DNA of 64,000 bases from Primula veris. Its lineage: Eukaryota; Streptophyta; Magnoliopsida; Ericales; Primulaceae. A program made the translations under genes and the position numbers. The stretch covers positions 11,038,501-11,102,500 of the forward strand of contig OY821750.1 of the NCBI GenBank assembly GCA_963682055.1. The letters are read 5' to 3'. How positions within the stretch are numbered: position 1 is the stretch's first letter; each line of letters begins with the position of its first letter. Below, in pieces: positions 24,243-36,587 of the stretch. Below the pieces are notes generated by a model. The model made no database searches. It was given only the letters and a program-made list of their open reading frames with translations, and had not been told where the DNA came from.

Positions 24243-25330
24243 ACATTTTTTTCTTAATATTACAGGAAAAAAAATCTTTTTCATTAATTACACCAATAAT
24301 ATGTACAAACATTTTAGTAACTCCAGATATTAACAACTATATCATACAGTCCTTTAGTGTATATTATTATCATTAAAAAATCACTAAACTAACTACTCAT
24401 TTGACGCTTAGGCCACCTAACCGAAATACTATATGAGAGTGGGCAGATATTTTAATAAAAATAACCATCGAAACCATAGGAGACTTGACTATTTGTCTTT
24501 GGAATTAATGGTAGCCTTGTCATCACATTTGTCACATTATTTGCTGTTGTTTTCTTTTTGTCTATGCTTACCAACTCTCACAATTAAAAAAACTACATAT
24601 TACATAAGTACAAAGATATGACTTGTATGATTATTTATACTCACTCCATCCTAAAATCTTATACTATCTACTAATGTTCACAAATTGATTCAACATGAAA
24701 ATATTATCAGATAACTTGTATTCGTCATCACGGATGTGGAACGCATCAAATATGAGTAACAGTCATAGAACAAGACTATAATATTTCTTTTTCCTTATAA
24801 AATAAGATAGGCAAGTATCCACTAGACTGTTTCCAAATGATAGAAGACCACTAAACTAAAAGTACATGATCAACAGATGAAAGAGACACATGTCAACATC
24901 CTACGGTGGATGTACCCCTATAATTAAAGTCAAATAACAGTAAAATAGAGGATGTAATTTTTCAGCAGAAAAAGGCATATCAGTATATAGATTTTTCAGA
25001 GCTTATCTCACTAGAAAGTACATGTGCATACAACGTCAATTCGAGCACCCGAAGACAAATACCGAAGAACAAGACACGGATATCGTACCGACCATTAGAT
25101 AGTTGAGATTATATTGTAACAAGAGTGATCTGTAATCGATAAACTGTTTAATAATCAATAAAAAATATCTGCTCGTCTATACTGTCATCTTTAATCTTTT
25201 AAATAATCATCGTTGAGAAACACGATTTAACCGAACAAAGTCTATGGTTAATCACAAATAATTTTGTAATCTCTAAGTAAAATCAATTTGTTTTTTAATA
25301 TTTGTACAAATTAAAAAGGAAAAATAATTT
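24243..25330. other. AT-rich spacer between elements, no gene seen
   Basis: No reading frame with recognisable motifs. A short TACTCACTCCATCC near 24640 recalls a Stowaway-type MITE end, but no partner end was found. Confidence 0.4.
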
Positions 25331-25339
25331 AGCTTTTCT

Positions 25340-25811
25340 TAATAAAACGGGGTTTTTCATAAAAAATCGGCTTTTTCACGAAAAAAAAACGTCATTCTCC
25401 ACCAAAAAACGGCCCTTTTCACGAAAAATTAACTTTTTCACAATATACGACTATTCCAAAAAATAAAAATAAAAATCATACAAAATTTTGTATAAAGCCA
25501 AAAAAAAAAGGTATGGGCTGGGGAAAAAGATTATGAACTCGAAAAAAACGTATGAACTCAGAAAAAAGGGTATAAACTTGAAAAAATTGTATGGACTCGG
25601 AAAAAAAGAATGGATTCGGAAAAAATGGTATGAATTCGGGAAAAGGGTATGAACTCGAAAAAAGAGTATTAACTAAAAAGTATACGAATTCAAGAAAAAA
25701 ATTGTATAAAATTGAAAAATAAGGGTATAAACTCAAAAAAAGATATGAACTTGAAAAAAATGTGTGAACTTAGAAAAGAAGGGTATAAGATTGAAAACAA
25801 ATGGTATGAAC
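25340..25811. repeat. A-rich degenerate minisatellite
   Basis: About twenty irregular units of 17-22 bp follow the pattern GGTATGAACTCGAAAAAA (25480-25811). They are preceded by CTTTTTCACGAAAAA-type units (25340-25450). The long minus-strand frame through it (phenylalanine and serine-rich) is only a reading of this repeat. The array ends exactly at a CACTA terminus. Confidence 0.7.
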
Positions 25812-26065
25812 CACTACAAGAAAATTTGTCTCTGCCGACAAGAAATTGGCGACCAAACAAAAATTTGTCAGAAAAAGTCAATTTAACCCGACGAATTTCA
25901 ATATTTTGTCTGGAAAAATCTCGGCAGGAAATTGTGGAGTGGGGTAAACTCCTGCCGACGAAACGGTGACGAATTACTTTTGTCGCATCAGTTCCCACCA
26001 ACGAATTTACCGTGTTTTGTCAGTCTAAAAAAAACAATTGCAAGCCGACAAATAGTCTGAGACAT
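25812..26065 (+). mobile_element. CACTA (En/Spm) transposon terminus with subterminal repeats
   Basis: CACTACAAGAAAA at 25812 is the classic CACTA terminal inverted repeat. The next 250 bp carry repeated CTGCCGAC, GACGAA and TTTGTC motifs in both orientations, the expected transposase-binding region. The opposite end (TTTTCTTGTAGTG) is not seen in this neighbourhood, so this is a broken or truncated element. Its motifs match the block at 16.6-17.0 kb. Confidence 0.7.
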
Positions 26066-26423
26066 ATTTCGTCAGGTGATGTATTGTTTGGGTTAAAAAT
26101 TGAATTTGATTTGGCTATAGGGGTGTCTACTATCATGAGGTCCAATTATAATCATTAATATAGGAAAAGATAATTACTAATGAGATCATGATAGGGGATT
26201 AAATTTAATTGTAATATTTTTGTAACTAACAAGATATTGTATTAGAGAGATAATATTTTCATATAATTATTTAGTAATAAATTTTACCGCATATATCTTA
26301 CACCAGAAGTAAACTAATTTTTTAACTCAATCATGTAAATTTGGATGATGCAAATATTTTTACGTTAATAGCATCTGGACAATCAAATAAATAACTATCA
26401 AAGTAAATTCAAATAAAGAACTA

Positions 26424-26542
26424 TCAATCCGTCCCGCCCCAATCCGCTATATATTTTACGGGTTGGGTTAGGGTTGAGCTTCACAACCCGCGGGTTAATC
26501 CGCGCCGATCCGTTTCAACCCGCAATATATCTATAATTATAA

Positions 26543-26593
<51 letters not shown>

Positions 26594-26610
26594 GTGTATT
26601 TTAAGATATC
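26424..26610 (+). repeat. GC-rich hAT-like repeat, left part, with AT microsatellite
   Basis: CAATCCGTCCCGC, CCGCTATATATTTTACGGG and CAACCCGCGGG stand out from the AT background. The same units recur at 34159-34250, after copia copy 2, so copy 2 has split this older repeat. An (AT)n run occupies 26543-26591. Confidence 0.5.
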
Positions 26611-26824
26611 TATTGTATGATATTACTGGACTATTGGGCCTTACTCATAGTGGGCCTAAGTTGGGCTTTTTACCTTGTATAACCCTAACCTCTTCTATAT
26701 AAAGAAGGTTAGGGTCCACTTGTATTGATACATTCTGATTAATAAAGTCTCTTTTATTGTTGTCTCTCATACCTCTCTCTATATCTATACATATATCTAT
26801 AACGAGCTAATATGTCACACAACA
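26611..26824 (+). repeat. 5' LTR of copia copy 2
   Basis: It ends CACACAACA, followed by CGTTATCAGCAC. Its 3' portion (CTCATACCTCTCTCTATATC onward) is nearly the same as in copy 1, while its 5' portion (TTGGACTATTGGGCC...) is clearly different. Confidence 0.92.
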
Positions 26825-27813
26825 CGTTATCAGCACTGCTCTCGGAGATCGAAGTGCGGATTCTAGATTCAAATAAACCTTGAGGTTTATCCGGGTTTTA
26901 TTAGAATTTTGCTATATCGACCTTCACCAACATACCGTGTGAAAGTTATCGATTTTTTAACATGTTAATAATACAATAACATAACATGTGCATAACTATG
27001 TTACTGGTACGCATGTGCATAACATAACTACTTGTTACTGGTTTTTTTTTGTAATTGAAAACTCTGAATAAACCATGCGTGTGTTTTTATCTTGACTGTG
27101 TATGAATTAACCAGCACTTTTGTTACCATGTATGTATGAACAAATAGTTTATTTTTGTCCAATAGTATATGTCTTGGTATGGTATGTATGTGTACTTATT
27201 ACATGTATAATCGATTTACAAACCGAAAATCATAAATTGTAAAACATGTATTAATCTGTCGGATTAAATCTGCAACTAACTGAAACGTATGTACTGATTA
27301 GTAATTATCTGAAAGCTGTAAACTATTTTATAAATTACTCAAGGACTAAACTGAAACTTGTCTGAAATTCTGGATTGTTTATGTAATAACGCTGTAAATA
27401 GATATATAGTTTGCTGTAATTACACGCATGGTCCTGTAGTATAATACTTATACGAAAACAGTACATATGGTTGATAAGATATAATATTTGGTATATATAC
27501 ACACACATGCATATAATTTTTTTTATTAAAAGACAAGCGAATAAAAATTGCATGTTAATTGAATAAATTGATATGTTTCCATGTAAATTTAACCCCTTTG
27601 CATGTTAAAATATTTTTTTACCATATATAGAATTGATTGGTAATTAAAAATATATTGTTTGCTTGCATGTTAAAACTACCATGTATAGAATTATTAATAT
27701 AGTGATAAACATGGATAATTGATTGATATCTTGTTAGCATAATCATATCTTTTTGATATTATCATATATATAAATATCAAATATGCCAGTAAATTATTGG
27801 ATTAGATCTAATT

Positions 27814-28042
27814 GATAATCTTAAATTGATTTGATTTGATATGTTAGAATCTTTATGGATTGATTGATAATCTTAAATTGATTTGATTTGATATGTTAGA
27901 ATCTTTATGGATTGATTGATAATCTTAAATTGATTTGATTTGATATGTTAGAATCTTTATGGATTGATTGATAATCTTAAATTAATTTGATTTGATATGT
28001 TAGAATCTTTATGGATTGATTGATAATCTTAAATTGATTTGT
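27814..28042 (+). repeat. 52-bp tandem repeat in copia copy 2
   Basis: Four full units and a partial fifth start at 27814, 27866, 27918, 27970 and 28022. Each holds GATAATCTTAAATTGATTTG and TTAGAATCTTTATGGATTG. Copy 1 has only a single related segment near 18420-18490, so the expansion is specific to copy 2. Confidence 0.92.
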
Positions 28043-28769
28043 TTAAAACACCAAATCTACTGCATGATTAGATAGATCCTAAAATATATTTACTGTCTGT
28101 TTATATATATGTGGTTAATCTAGATAGATATTGTCTATATTGTTAATATTATTGCCATATATAAAAAGCGAAAATCGTATATATTCACATTTAAGTTGGA
28201 AAAATTATGAATATTCTCCAAATAGGCTCACCTATTTGGATACGATGTTTAGGAAAGATAAAGGCGGAAGTCGTTCTCCCAATGAGGTCGGTTTTTAAGA
28301 GGCATTCGTGCCCACCCCCCTCACCGTCTTTCCTGGCCGTGTTCAAATAGAGCTACCGAAAGGGGTTGACTAAATAATAATTTCCCCGAGTGTGTTTATA
28401 TAGTGATGTATGTTTCGCTGAATTGGTGTTTCAGTATCGACCCGTCGTTCGATCAATGAGAACCGATTCACATGAAAAGCAAAACTAATGTTTTCGAACC
28501 CGTCGTTTCGAAAAAAAGTTTGTGCTTGTGCAAACCATAAAAATATAAACCAGTCATTTTATATGATAAATAATCCAAACTCTCAACACATGTTGGATAC
28601 CATCTATGATGAGAAAAATCGTAAAACATACTTGCGAAATAACTGTTTAAATGTTGATTTTAATCCATCACCACATGTTACTCACCCTGATGTGTGAAAA
28701 TGTGATGCCCAAATTTTTTTTGGATGCCATCTTTGATGAGTAAAACACGAGTTTGTTGTTACCATCATG

Positions 28770-29245
28770 ATGAATGTTAAGGCATTGATTTTATTCCGCC
28801 GTCATATTTGAGACGTGATGACGTCTATGGTGAAAAAATGTCTGAAATTGACATATTGGAGCAATCCTTCAACAAAATACTAGCTTGGAAATTGTATTCC
28901 ATAAGCAGTATCGTGAATTTATATTCACCATGTTCCTTTATCGCCCATCTGTTATTGGATAAGAAAATTACCCCGGTGAGTAGTTTTAATCCTATTGGGT
29001 CAATGGCGAATTGTTTGCCTTATATTAATGCTCTTCGTGTACATTTTTTTTCCACGAATCGAGAACCGAGACAAGTGTTATTTGTCTCGAACTGTCGCGA
29101 TCCCGATGAATCGCTTAGCCAAGCCAGATTTTAGACAATCGTCAAAATCGAAAACCTGTGGCTTCAAGACATTAATTGAAAGGAATAATATGAACCGTTG
29201 TCACAAAGCAAGAGATAATGCTCAAGGAGGAAACTCTATGCAATA
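28770..29245 (+). pseudogene. Decayed gag segment of copia copy 2
   Basis: Same frames as copy 1 (MSEIDILEQSFNKI, LPYINALRVHFF, NNMNRCHKARDNAQ). About fourteen codons differ from copy 1 across the 108-codon frame and only about one difference is silent. This is the pattern of neutral drift, not of a maintained protein. Confidence 0.6.
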
Positions 29246-30479
29246 AAGACAACGGTCATGCATGGTTACTCCTTAAATAGTTCAAAACTATTATAAAGGT
29301 GAAAAAACCGATGCTAATGTGGTTAAAGATAACTGAAAGGAAACTCTTGAGACCCCCGGTTTTGTGGCTCAAATAAGTTTGGTACCTTTCTTTATTGATT
29401 TTGATAAATCATTGAGCCATTTTTTCGCTCATCTGTATTATGTTTTTCCATTTGGATTATGATTTTTCCATTTGAACATACTTTTGGATTATGGTTTGCC
29501 TGTTTACGAAATTTCTCGAAATAATTTAAAGTGTTTTGAGCAAATTCCTTTGACAAATGTGACCAAACTTTAAATTATGAAATTTTATGCAATACTTGTG
29601 GGGTAGTTGATTTTTTTTGGAAATAGTGGGTAACCGTGTACCACATAATTTCACCAACTACTTGCCTAAAAGAGTCCTTTGTGACAATGATTCTGGTCCT
29701 GTCATTCCAAATCAAAATCTTTGGTAAAAACCAAATTGATTTGTCAAATATGAGGTCTTATACTCATGTAGGTCCTGCCGTAACTTGTTGAGTTATAAAA
29801 TATTCGAGAAAACCAGTGTTATCTGGTAATAGCTCATGAAAGAATTAAAATTTCTTTACATAGCCTCCATTCAATACGACCAAAAGTGTATTTTAGAGGA
29901 TTTGAAATGTCTTTCAAGTGGTTTCTATCATAATTTTTAAAAGCATTTAAATTTAACTTATCATTTCGCCTGTCGTCGAAATGATAAATGATTTAGATGT
30001 TAAGACATGATTGTCTATACTATCATTCGCCTGTCGTCAATTGATCAAAGCATTTTGATATTGTGGCATTGACCGGATGAGATATTCCCGGGTCAAAAGA
30101 CGATATTTGATTTATAATCGCATTGCATTTGGATTCTCGTTGAGAATATATTTCGTGATTAATCCGAAATTCATGCCACTAATGCTCACTTTGAAAGACT
30201 AGTATGTGTAAAGATCACAAAATGAACTCGTAGAATTCTTGTAAAGAATTAAAGGAGTTATTTTGGACTTATCCAACCATAAGACGGACCATAAATATAA
30301 ATGGTTATGGTTGATGCATCGACAATAAGGTCACATGATTATTATTGTCCACAGAAATGCAGCATTTCCCAAACTTTTAGCCCTATCATTAGGTTGATGG
30401 TTCATGATCCGGATTATCCTGAAAAGTCTAGTTTACTTGATAATTCCGAATAGTAAAAAATCGAAATTTCGATTTGAAT

Positions 30480-32860
30480 TACTTGAGTTTGGAAATTCAA
30501 ATTGAACATCCTGTCGATTATGTTCAGAGCCAAATGGACTCACGGAAAGTTTGATGATGCGACTGCAAATGATTGCACGAATTTCTTGGTCTTGCGCACC
30601 AAGATTTATATTTCCGTGTGGGGTTTTGCTATTTTGCTGCATTGGTCCGTCATGAGGCCCATAGACACTCAAACACCATATGCGTACCAGCTGGTTACTG
30701 GTTATGAGCCAGAAGTCTCATATTAACACGTGTTTGGAGTGATTAATTAATATTTTGATTGAGCCGCTATAGCGTTCAAAATATGGACCTCTGAAGGGGA
30801 CATAAGTCGATTATGAATCTTCTGTCTATCATTTGATAGAGTAAACTTGGCAAGCGATCTCTTTACCGCATGATATGCGAAAGTGGCATCGCTAAGACTG
30901 TTCTCCCCGTCGTTAGGGGAGATTTGCACGTTACCGTTGATAAGGAATGACGTGAAGTAACGTGGCATAACCCACTCAGTCTTAGCTTGATCCCCAAAAT
31001 TGCACTTAGTGATAAGTAAGTGCATAGAATCCCTCAAGTCTAACTAAATGTCAAACGCATTTAATAATTTTATGAGATGTCACGAGATCATTTATACATG
31101 CTGCAAAATGCTTGCAAGGATAGACGTCCCTGTCGGACACCGTGTTCCTGTCGTAACACGTTGCTTTGGCCGAACCCGCCAAGCAAAGGACGCTGCCGTC
31201 GGCCGTCAGTCTATCGTCCTTCCCAAGATACGAGAAAGTTGACCCGTTCCAAATTCGTTCAGCACCAGAGGTGGTGAACTGAAACTCGTTTGTCGTGCGA
31301 GATTATAAATGAGCAAGAAGATGTGTGATTTCCTCCTCATCCTAAAAATCTCGAAATATCTGTCGATCATGATATCTTAGACGATATTGAAGGGAAATGA
31401 GACTGTCATTGATTTCTTGTTCATATATTCAGTGAAGACTGATAATATGAACAAATTATGACAGGGAACCATGTACCGTTGCCTGAAGTCAACGGAGAAT
31501 AGACTGTACTAATGGAAACTTGCAATCCAAGTAGACTCCTTAGCAAAAGTGTGTTCGGACCTGTAGCTCCAACACCACCAATGTTAAATGAGTTTGTTTA
31601 TTTAGTTATTCGTAAGGAAAAGTGATGAGATTAATGAGATTGTAGAATGCTCCCCTAGTAGCGCAAGCTTCTCTCACATCTTGGAATTGATTACGAGATG
31701 GTTGATTTCCTCGTAATGGACGTTATAACGGTCCCATACTTTATCAGTTTAGTAGTTTCCAAAAACTGATTATGCAGCATGTGATTGTGGTCATTGTTTT
31801 ATCTCTATGGGAATTTAGACAAAGAGATAGAGATGAAGGTCCCTGTGCGACTTCATGTACTTAAATCGAGTAGTTCCTGACCACGGAACATGATCACAAT
31901 TGACTGAGACGTTCACTATATGGATTAATATAATCCGAGCGGATGTGGTATACCGCCTAAGTGAGTACTTTATCAGCTTGGGATACTTGAACAAGTATTA
32001 TGCCCTTGCTTGTTATGAAGCAATCCACGTTTTGGATTTGCCGTTCGAGATGAAGGATCTTGGGAAGACATGGTAGTGACTCGGCCCGATGATCGAGTCC
32101 CGTAAAGATTGAATCTAAGTTCATGATTCATACTACACCCAGAAGGTGTTATGACATTTTAGTCATTATGACGCTAAGTCGTCAGATTCTCCCATGATCG
32201 TTCGATCACTAGACATTGATATAGACCCGGTCCGTCCCTGATGAGACGACAAAGAGATATTGAACCATGATGTTCATATCTAAGTACAATAACCGCATCA
32301 TTGTACTTAGTCTAATGTACTAGGACGAACATCTTGTCTGCTGTGAATGGTATAGCTCGACACAGCATCGCGCTAACACGCTGCCATCGAAATGGCACTA
32401 AAGACACATTCCCTTACCTTATGGTAATTTTGGAAGTGGGCTAGTTTATCCCATTTGCGTCATCGAGTGTACCTACCCCCTTCGGTACTCGAATTAACGC
32501 AACCCTTTTTCGGTTATACCGATGCCGGTTACTTATCAGACCCGCATAAGGGATATTCCTAACATGGTCTGTCTTTACCATTAGGAATAAGGTAATATCT
32601 TGGAGGTCTTGTAACGACTCCAAACGATTCATTCTGATCTACTCGTGCTCTATGAGACGACTAGAGAGTGTATATGGCTTCGAGCTCGTATTAGCCATAT
32701 TTGAATTACATATGCTCTGTCTCACGATCCAGATAAAACACTTGTCTTATTCGAGGACAACTTGTTGTTATCGATCAAGAGCGACATGACTAGATTATGC
32801 TATTTTGCATTTCTTGCCGAAATAAATCTTCACATATGAAGTTTAAGAGCATCTTGTCGA
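30480..32860 (+). pseudogene. Decayed integrase, RT and RNase H of copia copy 2
   Basis: Repeats the copy 1 order: TKIYISVWGFAIL, TPYAYQLVTGYEPEVSY, RIDVPVGHRVPVV, GRTRQAKDAAVGRQS, FEMKDLGKT (32041-32070) and SLDIDIDPVRP (about 32210). The YVDD segment is missing here too. Stops and shifts mostly coincide with those of copy 1. Confidence 0.6.
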
Positions 32861-33666
32861 ATGCTCGTTCTATTCCATGTTAGATTTTCTTGCATTCAGC
32901 CGTGTGCAAGTAAATGAAGCATCCAGTCGAATGCTCGTACTCTTTCTTGAAATATGAAATCCTTGCACCCTGTCGTGTGCAAGTGAGGGGGGAGCATCCA
33001 GGTGAATGCTTATTGTACTAATTACTACTTAGTCGAAATTCTCGCACCCTGCCGTGTGCAAGTGAGGGAGAGCATTCAGGTGAATGCTTATTACACTAAT
33101 TACAACTTAGTCGAAATCCTCGCACCCTGTCGTGTGCAAGTGAGGGGGAGCATCTAGTCACACACTAATTGCTCGTGTGCTCTTTTTGTCCTTAGACCAA
33201 GGTTTTTTTCCCACTGGGTTTTCCTTGGCAAGGTTCTTAGCGAGACACGTTCCCATCTTATCTCACTTAAGATTGCCGAAATTAGGGGGAGTATCTTGTT
33301 GTATACTTCTTACCACTGTGTACTCTTTTGTCCTTCGACTAGAGGTTTTTTCCCACTGGGTTTACTCTAGAAAGGTTTTGATGAGGCACATGTTTTGTGG
33401 TTGGTCTCTACTACTACCAGTGTGATCAAAGATTTTCTCATTGGGTTTGCTCTGGCAAGGTTTTGATGAGGCACACATGTTTTGTGGTTAGTTACTTACA
33501 TAGTATTTTGGCATATATCATTCGGCTACACAATTTCTCTTAGGTACCGGTTTTGTCCCACACCGGGTTTTCCGGCCCTAAGGTTTTTATGTGTTTAGCA
33601 CTGTGAATGAACTCGACTCAGATCGACTGCATGAAGACGAAGAATTCAAGACGTCCAAAGGGGGAG

Positions 33667-33880
33667 TGTTGTAGGATATTATTGGACTATTGGGCCTTAC
33701 TCATAGTGGGCCTAAGTTGGGCTTTCTATCTTGTATAACCCTAACCTCTTCTATATAAAGAAGGTTAGGGTCCCCTTGTATTGATACATTCTGATTAATA
33801 AAGTCTCTTTTATTGTTGTCTCTCATACCTCTCTCTATATCTATACATATATCTATAACGAGCTAATATGTCACACAACA
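33667..33880 (+). repeat. 3' LTR of copia copy 2
   Basis: Follows the purine tract at 33656-33666. Starts TGTTGTAGGA, ends CACACAACA and is flanked by ATATC. Confidence 0.93.
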
Positions 33881-33885
33881 ATATC

Positions 33886-34340
33886 AACATTTTATTCTTG
33901 TTATATTTTAGTTTTATTATTGTTCACGAATGTTCTAAACGTATTTTCATTGGTTTTAATTTATATTTCTCTTTGAAATATTCGATTTATTTTAAAATTG
34001 AGGTTGATTATGCAAACTATGAAAAATAAATGACCAAATTTTTTTTTTAAGAGACTCAACCCGCCCCAACCCATAATTTATTTTGCGGGTTTGGTTGGGC
34101 TAAGTTGGGGTTTTAATTGTAACGGGTTGGGTTGAGTTGGGTTGAATTTATATTTTATCAATCCGTCCCGCTATTTATTTTACGGGTTGAGTTAGAATTG
34201 AGGTCAATCCGTCCCACTCCGACCCGCTATTATTTTACGGGTTCAGTTAGAATTGAAGCAGATATTGTCCGTAATTTTTTTCCGAACACATTGCCCAAGT
34301 ATTACCCGATTTGGCCTAGGGCGCCCCTATTCGTTATTCA
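33886..34340 (+). repeat. GC-rich hAT-like repeat, right part
   Basis: Continues the repeat split by copia copy 2. CAATCCGTCCCGC-type units recur at about 34159 and 34205, with TTTTACGGGTTGAGTTAGAATTGAGG. It ends in GGGCGCCCCTA near 34325. Termini could not be proved, so the hAT assignment is by composition and style only. Confidence 0.4.
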
Positions 34341-34420
34341 TACAAATTATTAATGAAAAATAGTGTCCGGGTCTAAAATGAAAGTTGGATTCTCAAAATA
34401 CATATTTTGAAGTCATAAAT

Positions 34421-34500
34421 AATTTGATTATTTATATTATAAGCTAAAAATATCATGTATAATTTGATTATTTATATTATAAGCTAAAAATATCATGTAT
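34421..34500. repeat. Perfect 2 x 40-bp tandem duplication
   Basis: Two identical 40-bp units beginning AATTTGATTATTTATATT stand back to back (34421-34460 and 34461-34500). Identity suggests a recent event. Confidence 0.95.
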
Positions 34501-34630
34501 CAAAAAGTAATATGGCGGTGAATATTAAGTTGTAAGATGAAAAACTTATTTTTCAGAAGTACAAATTTTATTTTCAGCGGAAACTTAAAAAAAAAAATTT
34601 CACCACAAAATTTACCACCAAATGATGAAC

Positions 34631-34631
<1 letters not shown>

Positions 34632-34661
<30 letters not shown>
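34632..34661 (+). repeat. Poly-C run of 30 bases
   Basis: An uninterrupted run of 30 C in otherwise AT-rich DNA. Its true length may be uncertain because such runs are hard to sequence. Confidence 0.9.
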
Positions 34662-34664
<3 letters not shown>

Positions 34665-35270
34665 TACTCCCTCACCCTGCTCTCCCTCTCAATTCCATTA
34701 TCATCAACTAAAGCTCTCAAAGGTACAATTCTGATTTTTTATGCAATTATTATTATTATATTTTTTTTAGTGATTCAATCAAATAAACTAAGATTGGCTG
34801 CAATATTATAACTATTTCATCAATTACGGCTGATTCTTTCCAATTGGTTTGGCCATTTATTATGTATAGTAGTTGTTTCCTTAATAGTTAGGTACTTCGA
34901 AATTGATTACTTTGTATCTCATATATCATGGGTTTCATATGTTTGTATATATTGTGATAGTAGAACAGAGTTATGCAATTTTTTACATATATATTGTTAT
35001 CAGAACAAGATTTTTACATTTAATCATCTGCGTAATGTAATATAACAATAAGCATGTGTTGGCTGAACTATAAACACAACAACGCTTTCGATCTCTTTCT
35101 TCCGAATCTACGATCAACATCCTCCGCCATGGTTGACCCTAAGATGTATATTCTTCTTTCTTTTTTTCTTTTTAAGGATGTTTCCTTTTACATGACGATG
35201 CTACTGGCTTGTTGTTTGAATAAACTAGGGTCAAATAAAGACTTATTTGCTTAAAAGTTGCAGTAAACTA
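34662..35270 (+). other. Gene-leader-like DNA, no proven gene
   Basis: CT-rich DNA with AAAG|GTACAATTC (donor-like) near 34720 is followed by TCCTCCGCCATGGTTGACCC near 35130, an ATG in a good plant context. The frame gives MVDPKMYILLSFF and is about 42 codons long, with no recognised domain. Confidence 0.25.
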
Positions 35271-35559
35271 GAATTCTGAGATTAGTTGTGCAAATAAGTT
35301 ATTTGAACTCGACCGAATTGTATAGTTTTTGACATGCATGTACAATATTTATATTATATCAAAGTTTGGTATTTACCGGTGGTTAGGTTCAAGCGAATAA
35401 AGATGAGTTGGATTTTTATATATAATTAGCAAATACCGAGCCTCCTAGATGAACTTTTAAGGAATTATATAAAAAAAGCTAACTTGTGGTAACTGTTACA
35501 CGAGTTTGTACCGAAATAATATCATTACTTGTTAATGGTTATGTTATTTACTTTACATT

Positions 35560-36039
35560 CAGGGTCGTCCCTATAGTAAGCCAAAACGGCCAAGTCACTT
35601 AGGCGCCAAGGTCGGAAAAGGTAAAAGGAATTTTTTTTACCTAAGAAACTCTGGTAGTCTTATAATTTATATATATACATAACGCCTTTCTTTCACATAG
35701 TCCTTCCAGTCCAATTGGTTATGGTGCACACTCTAAGCTTGCATCACTATATATGTCTAAGGATTCATAACCTCATGACAACATTATTTTTGTTTATTGT
35801 TTCAATTTTGTGTTCAATAAAATTCGAATATGTTTATACTTCATTAGACCGCTATATAAAAGCAACTATTAACATATATTTATGAGTATTTTAACATTAT
35901 AAAAACCTCAGATATGAAGATTTGTGTTACGTATAATTTTTAGGAGTCAAAAAAATTGTATTAAAATTAAACTCTAAAATAAAAGAGGCGTAAAAACATA
36001 GACTTGGCTTAGGTGTTAAAAGCCCTAGGACCGGCCCTA
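35560..36039 (+). mobile_element. Non-autonomous hAT element
   Basis: The left end CAGGGTCGTCCCTA and the right end TAGGACCGGCCCTA form imperfect inverted repeats of the kind seen in plant hAT elements. The 8-bp flanks TTTACATT (35552-35559) and TTTATATT (36040-36047) match at 7 of 8. There is no coding capacity in its 480 bp. Confidence 0.7.
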
Positions 36040-36290
36040 TTTATATTTATCATGGTATATTCATTTTTGGTTTCATCATTGCTCAACATGTATCCACAAT
36101 TTCTTCGAATCTTCGTGGTTCTTCAATGCATGCATCGTCAGAGACAACAATACCTAACAATTCATGCCTTAGAGATATTAAAATTGAGCAAGGCACAATT
36201 CTCAACAAACCTATTATTGATCGATCTGTTTCCGATGACGTTGCACATGGGTCAGAAATCTAGCATAATGTACGTGGAAGGAACGTTATT

Positions 36291-36510
36291 TTTCAATTTT
36301 GTGTTCAGTAAAATTCGAATATGTTTATACTTCATTAGACCAATTTATAAAAGCGACTGATAACGTATACTTACGAGTATTTCAACATTATAAAAACCTC
36401 AGATATGAAAATTTACGATACATATAATGTTTAGGAGTCAAAAGAATTGAACTAAAATTAAACTCTAAAATAAAAGAGGTGTATAAACTTAGACTTGGCT
36501 TAGGTGTTAA
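36291..36510 (+). mobile_element. Truncated second copy of the same hAT family
   Basis: About 220 bp repeat the 3' part of the 35560-36039 element (TTTCAATTTTGTGTTCA, AAAACCTCAGATATGAA, AGACTTGGCTTAGGTGTTAAAA) and stop just before the GC-rich terminus. Orientation is the same. Confidence 0.7.
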
Positions 36511-36587
36511 AATATACATCGAGTACACACATTTTTCAAAAATACATATTGTCTAAGATAAATAAGTTATGTTTTTACAACCATTTA

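Larger units (their letters stand above)
26611..33880 (+). mobile_element. Copia LTR retrotransposon, defective, copy 2
   Basis: A 7270-bp element with two 214-bp LTRs (26611-26824 and 33667-33880) and a perfect 5-bp target duplication, ATATC, at 26606-26610 and 33881-33885. The left LTR starts TATTGTATGA where the right one starts TGTTGTAGGA, so its first dinucleotide is mutated; about six LTR differences are visible by eye. The primer-binding region CGTTATCAGCAC follows the left LTR, and AAAGGGGGAG precedes the right one. The interior aligns end to end with copy 1, including the same stops, frameshifts and lost RT segment. Copy 2 is longer mainly through a 52-bp tandem expansion and an extra 3' repeat unit. 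Confidence 0.93.

Noticed and set aside
25476..26001. Phenylalanine-rich minus-strand frames
   Set aside because: Low-complexity reading of an A-rich minisatellite and CACTA end.
34632..34661. Poly-C run as an i-motif/G4 regulatory site
   Set aside because: Possible chemically, but no gene or promoter nearby is supported, and the run length may be a sequencing artefact.
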